Below, in pieces: positions 61,923 through 64,000 of a stretch of 64,000 nt of DNA (position 1 is the stretch's first letter; the number at the start of each line of letters is the position of its first letter). The stretch comes from Clostridia bacterium. Lineage in GTDB: Bacteria; Bacillota; Clostridia; Oscillospirales; CAG-272. The notes under the pieces are model-generated. The model did no database searches. It worked only from the letters and a program-made list of their open reading frames with translations, and had not been told where the DNA came from. The stretch spans positions 65,949 to 129,948 of the forward strand of contig JAFXHU010000026.1 in assembly GCA_017533565.1 (NCBI GenBank). The letters run 5' to 3'. The position numbers and the translations under genes were made by a program.

Positions 61923-63023
61923 ATGAGTAGCGAGAATATCAAGGTCACAGTGGTTATGCCCGTATATAACGCATTCGATTATCTTCGTCCCGCGCTTGAC
62001 AGCGTGATTTGTCAAACGTTTACGGAGCTTGAATTGATATGCGTTGACGACGGCTCCACCGATCGTTCACTTCATATATTAAAGGAATACCAGGAAAAGG
62101 ATAGCCGCGTCCGCATCGTCACCGAAACGAATGCGGGACCCTCTATTGCAAGAAACAAGGGACTTGACCGCGCCCGCGGAGAGTTTGTAATCTTTCTCGA
62201 TGCCGACGATTTCGTAGAGCCGACGCTTATCGAAAAGCTCTATAACAAGGCGGTGGAGGATAATCTTGACATCGCAATCGCGAAATACGACGTCTATAAC
62301 GACAGAAAGGCAAGATTCGAGGGGGTTATAAAGTGCGACCACGGCGAAATCTTTGACGGCGGGGCAACCGTGTCGAAGGCAACCAATCCCGACGAAATCT
62401 TTCAATGCACCACGACCTACGTGTGGAATAAGCTTTTCCGCACCTCCTTCCTTCGCGATATGGGTCTTTCCTTCGACCCTGAGCTTCGCGTTTTCGAGGA
62501 CGCCTACTTTATCGTCACCGCGCTTGCGCTTGCATCTGCCGTCGGGAAGGTACACGAGGTGCTTGTGCATCACCGCGTTTATTCCAACCAGGCAAAGAAA
62601 AAGCTCTTTAAAAAGTATTACCGCCAGGTCCCCGAGATTTATACGAGAATAAGAGCCTTTCTTATGGCTCACGGTATGTATAAGCCGCTTTCGCAGTCCT
62701 TCCTCAACCTCTCCGCGAGCAGATTTTACAAGATTTATAACCTGCTTTGGAGCGATGCGAAGGAGGAGTTTTACAACCTCTATCACGACGGCTACGCCGA
62801 AAAGCTCGGCTGGGATACCGCCGACGCCGCCGATTTTGAATCTGCGGAGGTGCTTGACTTCGTCGCGAGCGTTATTATGTATAACCATAAGCAATACGAA
62901 AAGCGGGGAAGCAGGGGACAGCGCGTGCGCATTGACCGTGTGGGACCCTACCTTCGCTTCAAGGAAAAGATGTCGAGGGTAAAGGCGTTTTTCAAAAGAA
63001 AGCGCAAAAGAGATATAATTTAA
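61923..63023 (+). CDS. Family 2 glycosyltransferase
   Basis: A 366-residue inverting GT-A transferase, probably adding sugars to surface polysaccharide or lipid carrier at the inner face of the membrane. The N-terminal core is canonical: VTVVMPVYNAFDYLRPALDS, LICVDDGSTDRSLHILKEY, TNAGPSIARNKGLDRARGEF and the DxD motif in VIFLDADDFVEPTLIEKLY. The later FEDAYFIVTALALA corresponds to the catalytic-base ED motif. The C-terminus is strongly basic (FKEKMSRVKAFFKRKRKRD), which could bind membrane phospholipid. It stands alone, with TAGGAG upstream of the ATG. Confidence 0.92.
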   Translation: MSSENIKVTVVMPVYNAFDYLRPALDSVICQTFTELELICVDDGSTDRSLHILKEYQEKDSRVRIVTETNAGPSIARNKGLDRARGEFVIFLDADDFVEPTLIEKLYNKAVEDNLDIAIAKYDVYNDRKARFEGVIKCDHGEIFDGGATVSKATNPDEIFQCTTTYVWNKLFRTSFLRDMGLSFDPELRVFEDAYFIVTALALASAVGKVHEVLVHHRVYSNQAKKKLFKKYYRQVPEIYTRIRAFLMAHGMYKPLSQSFLNLSASRFYKIYNLLWSDAKEEFYNLYHDGYAEKLGWDTADAADFESAEVLDFVASVIMYNHKQYEKRGSRGQRVRIDRVGPYLRFKEKMSRVKAFFKRKRKRDII

Positions 63024-63025
63024 CC

Positions 63026-63053
63026 GAAAAAGCTGCCGAGTGCGGCTTTTTTG
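63026..63053 (+). terminator. Terminator after the glycosyltransferase
   Basis: AAAAGCTGC pairs with GCGGCTTTT (one G-T pair) across CGAGT, ending in T6. Confidence 0.8.
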
Positions 63054-63168
63054 CGTATATACCGTCTAAATTAGTAAAATAAAGTAAAAATTATAAAATA
63101 GTAACAAATAGTATGTATTATAATTATAAAATATTTTAAGATATTTGAAGGTTTTTAACAAAAAACTA

Positions 63169-63197
63169 TTGACAAAGGTGAATTGTAGTGTTAAAAT
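63169..63197 (+). promoter_or_regulatory. Promoter of the rpsL-rpsG operon
   Basis: TTGACA, 17 bases, TAAAAT at 63192-63197, after an AT-rich upstream stretch (63060-63165) that could act as an UP element. The leader is about 100 bases. Confidence 0.78.
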
Positions 63198-63303
63198 AAG
63201 GTGGTATTTGCGGAAGTGGGCGTATTATGCCCATTTTGCGCCCAAAAATATTTGGTATCCCGCCGAAAGGCTTGATATAAATTTTGAAAGAAGGAGGAAA
63301 ATC

Positions 63304-63717
63304 ATGCCAACCTTTAACCAGCTCGTTAAAAAGGGTCGCTCTGATAAGCCTTACAAGTCCAAGACTCCCGCGCTTCAGAGAGGTTTCAACGCACTTCGCC
63401 GCGAGACCACCGACAAAACCTCGCCCCAGAAGAGAGGCGTGTGCACCAAGGTTACTACCGTAACTCCGAAGAAGCCTAACTCGGCTCTTCGTAAGATTGC
63501 GAGAGTAAGACTTACCAACGGAATGGAAGCAACTTCCTACATCCCCGGTATCGGTCACAACCTTCAGGAGCACTCTGTTGTTCTTATCCGTGGCGGACGT
63601 GTTCGTGACCTTCCCGGTGTACGTTACCACATTATCCGTGGTACGCTCGATACCCAGGGTGTTGCTAACCGTAAGCAGAGCCGCTCCAAGTACGGAGCAA
63701 AGCGTCCGAAGAAATAA
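63304..63717 (+). CDS. rpsL: Ribosomal protein S12
   Basis: A 137-residue protein of the 30S decoding centre. The start is the ATG at 63304 ([20 protein letters not shown]), with GAAGGAGG upstream. The streptomycin-linked loop [11 protein letters not shown] keeps the wild-type Lys pair. The second streptomycin-linked loop reads [14 protein letters not shown], with Arg where E. coli has Lys87 (Lys88 in M. tuberculosis). The C-terminus [14 protein letters not shown] is normal. rpsG follows after 138 bases on the same transcript. Confidence 0.98.
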   Translation: MPTFNQLVKKGRSDKPYKSKTPALQRGFNALRRETTDKTSPQKRGVCTKVTTVTPKKPNSALRKIARVRLTNGMEATSYIPGIGHNLQEHSVVLIRGGRVRDLPGVRYHIIRGTLDTQGVANRKQSRSKYGAKRPKK

Positions 63718-63855
63718 TAGGTAGTTTCGGACGATACGTGCTCACGTGCTGTGATGGTATAGATTTTCTAATTTATAAATCGCAAGTGGAGCACTTACGA
63801 ATTGAAAGATATTCGAGTACCTATGATATCATTATTTATGAAGGAGGGAAGTACA

Positions 63856-64000
63856 GTGCCTAGAAGAGGTCAAATTTCCAAAAGAGATGTTTTGCCTGAT
63901 CCGTTGTACAATTCAAAGCTCGTAACGAAGCTTATCAACAACGTAATGTACGATGGCAAGAAGGGTGTTGCTCAGAAGATCGTTTACGAAGCATTTGCAA
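63856..64000 (+). CDS. rpsG: Ribosomal protein S7, 3' end missing
   Basis: The first 48 codons of S7, a primary 16S rRNA-binding protein that nucleates the 30S head. The sequence starts with a GTG and reads [20 protein letters not shown] then [20 protein letters not shown], which is canonical. AAGGAGGGAAG lies just upstream. The frame is open to the window edge. In this lineage fusA and tuf would be expected next. Confidence 0.96.
   Translation, partial: MPRRGQISKRDVLPDPLYNSKLVTKLINNVMYDGKKGVAQKIVYEAFA

Overview
The window looks like chromosomal DNA of an anaerobic, low-GC-type Clostridia (Bacillota) of gut character. The signs are consensus sigma-A promoters (TTGACA-17-TATAAT), strong AGGAGG ribosome binding sites, rpoB/rpoC/rpsL/rpsG of Firmicutes type, an L-rhamnose operon, lipoproteins with CxxC repeats, and tandem short palindromes of the kind scattered through Oscillospirales-like genomes. 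I cannot name the species. Both window ends cut genes: metA lacks its 5' end and rpsG its 3' end. I saw no rRNA, tRNA or CRISPR array.

Layout. 1-9.9 kb: metA (Glu-type, probably acetyl-CoA dependent), an EndA-like nuclease lipoprotein, a macro-TIR fusion protein, small membrane proteins, an AEC transporter, a His-rich ArsP_2-type metal exporter, a Gfo/Idh/MocA oxidoreductase and a divergent ThyX-fold protein next to pth. 10-18 kb: mfd, a SurA-like membrane foldase and a copper ATPase fused to a CopZ-like domain. 18-27 kb (mostly minus strand): an AAA/DUF4143 ATPase, trkA-trkH potassium uptake, and an AraC regulator divergent from rhaB-rhaA; rhaB looks C-terminally truncated. 27-33 kb: a serine hydrolase, a nitroreductase, uridine kinase and a large OB-fold/Ig-like lipoprotein.

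33-44 kb is the most unusual part. One promoter leads into a VWA protein, a PP2C-type phosphatase with a long unknown C-terminal half, a Ser/Thr kinase with a duplicated C-terminal domain, a membrane protein joining a RanBP2-type zinc finger to leucine-rich repeats, a transglutaminase-like protein and a membrane-anchored alpha/beta hydrolase. After malQ on the other strand come two more paralogous VWA genes with their own promoter. The VWA + PP2C + kinase core resembles the TerY-P phosphorylation triad described from comparative genomics of tellurium-resistance-type stress systems, but the accessory proteins differ. I propose a variant phospho-signalling system of unknown output.

44-53 kb: a Fic protein with an inhibitory motif, prfC interrupted by an in-frame TAG, trmB, two overlapping RadC-like genes (one with a degenerate and one with an intact JAMM motif), DUF554, DUF3737 and a PatB/MalY-type lyase. 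53-64 kb: rpoB-rpoC, detached from rplJL and separated from rpsL-rpsG by a membrane protein and a glycosyltransferase. S12 carries Arg where Lys is usual at the streptomycin-linked site. A short oriented motif, CCCGTGTYAA, recurs about ten times on the plus strand.
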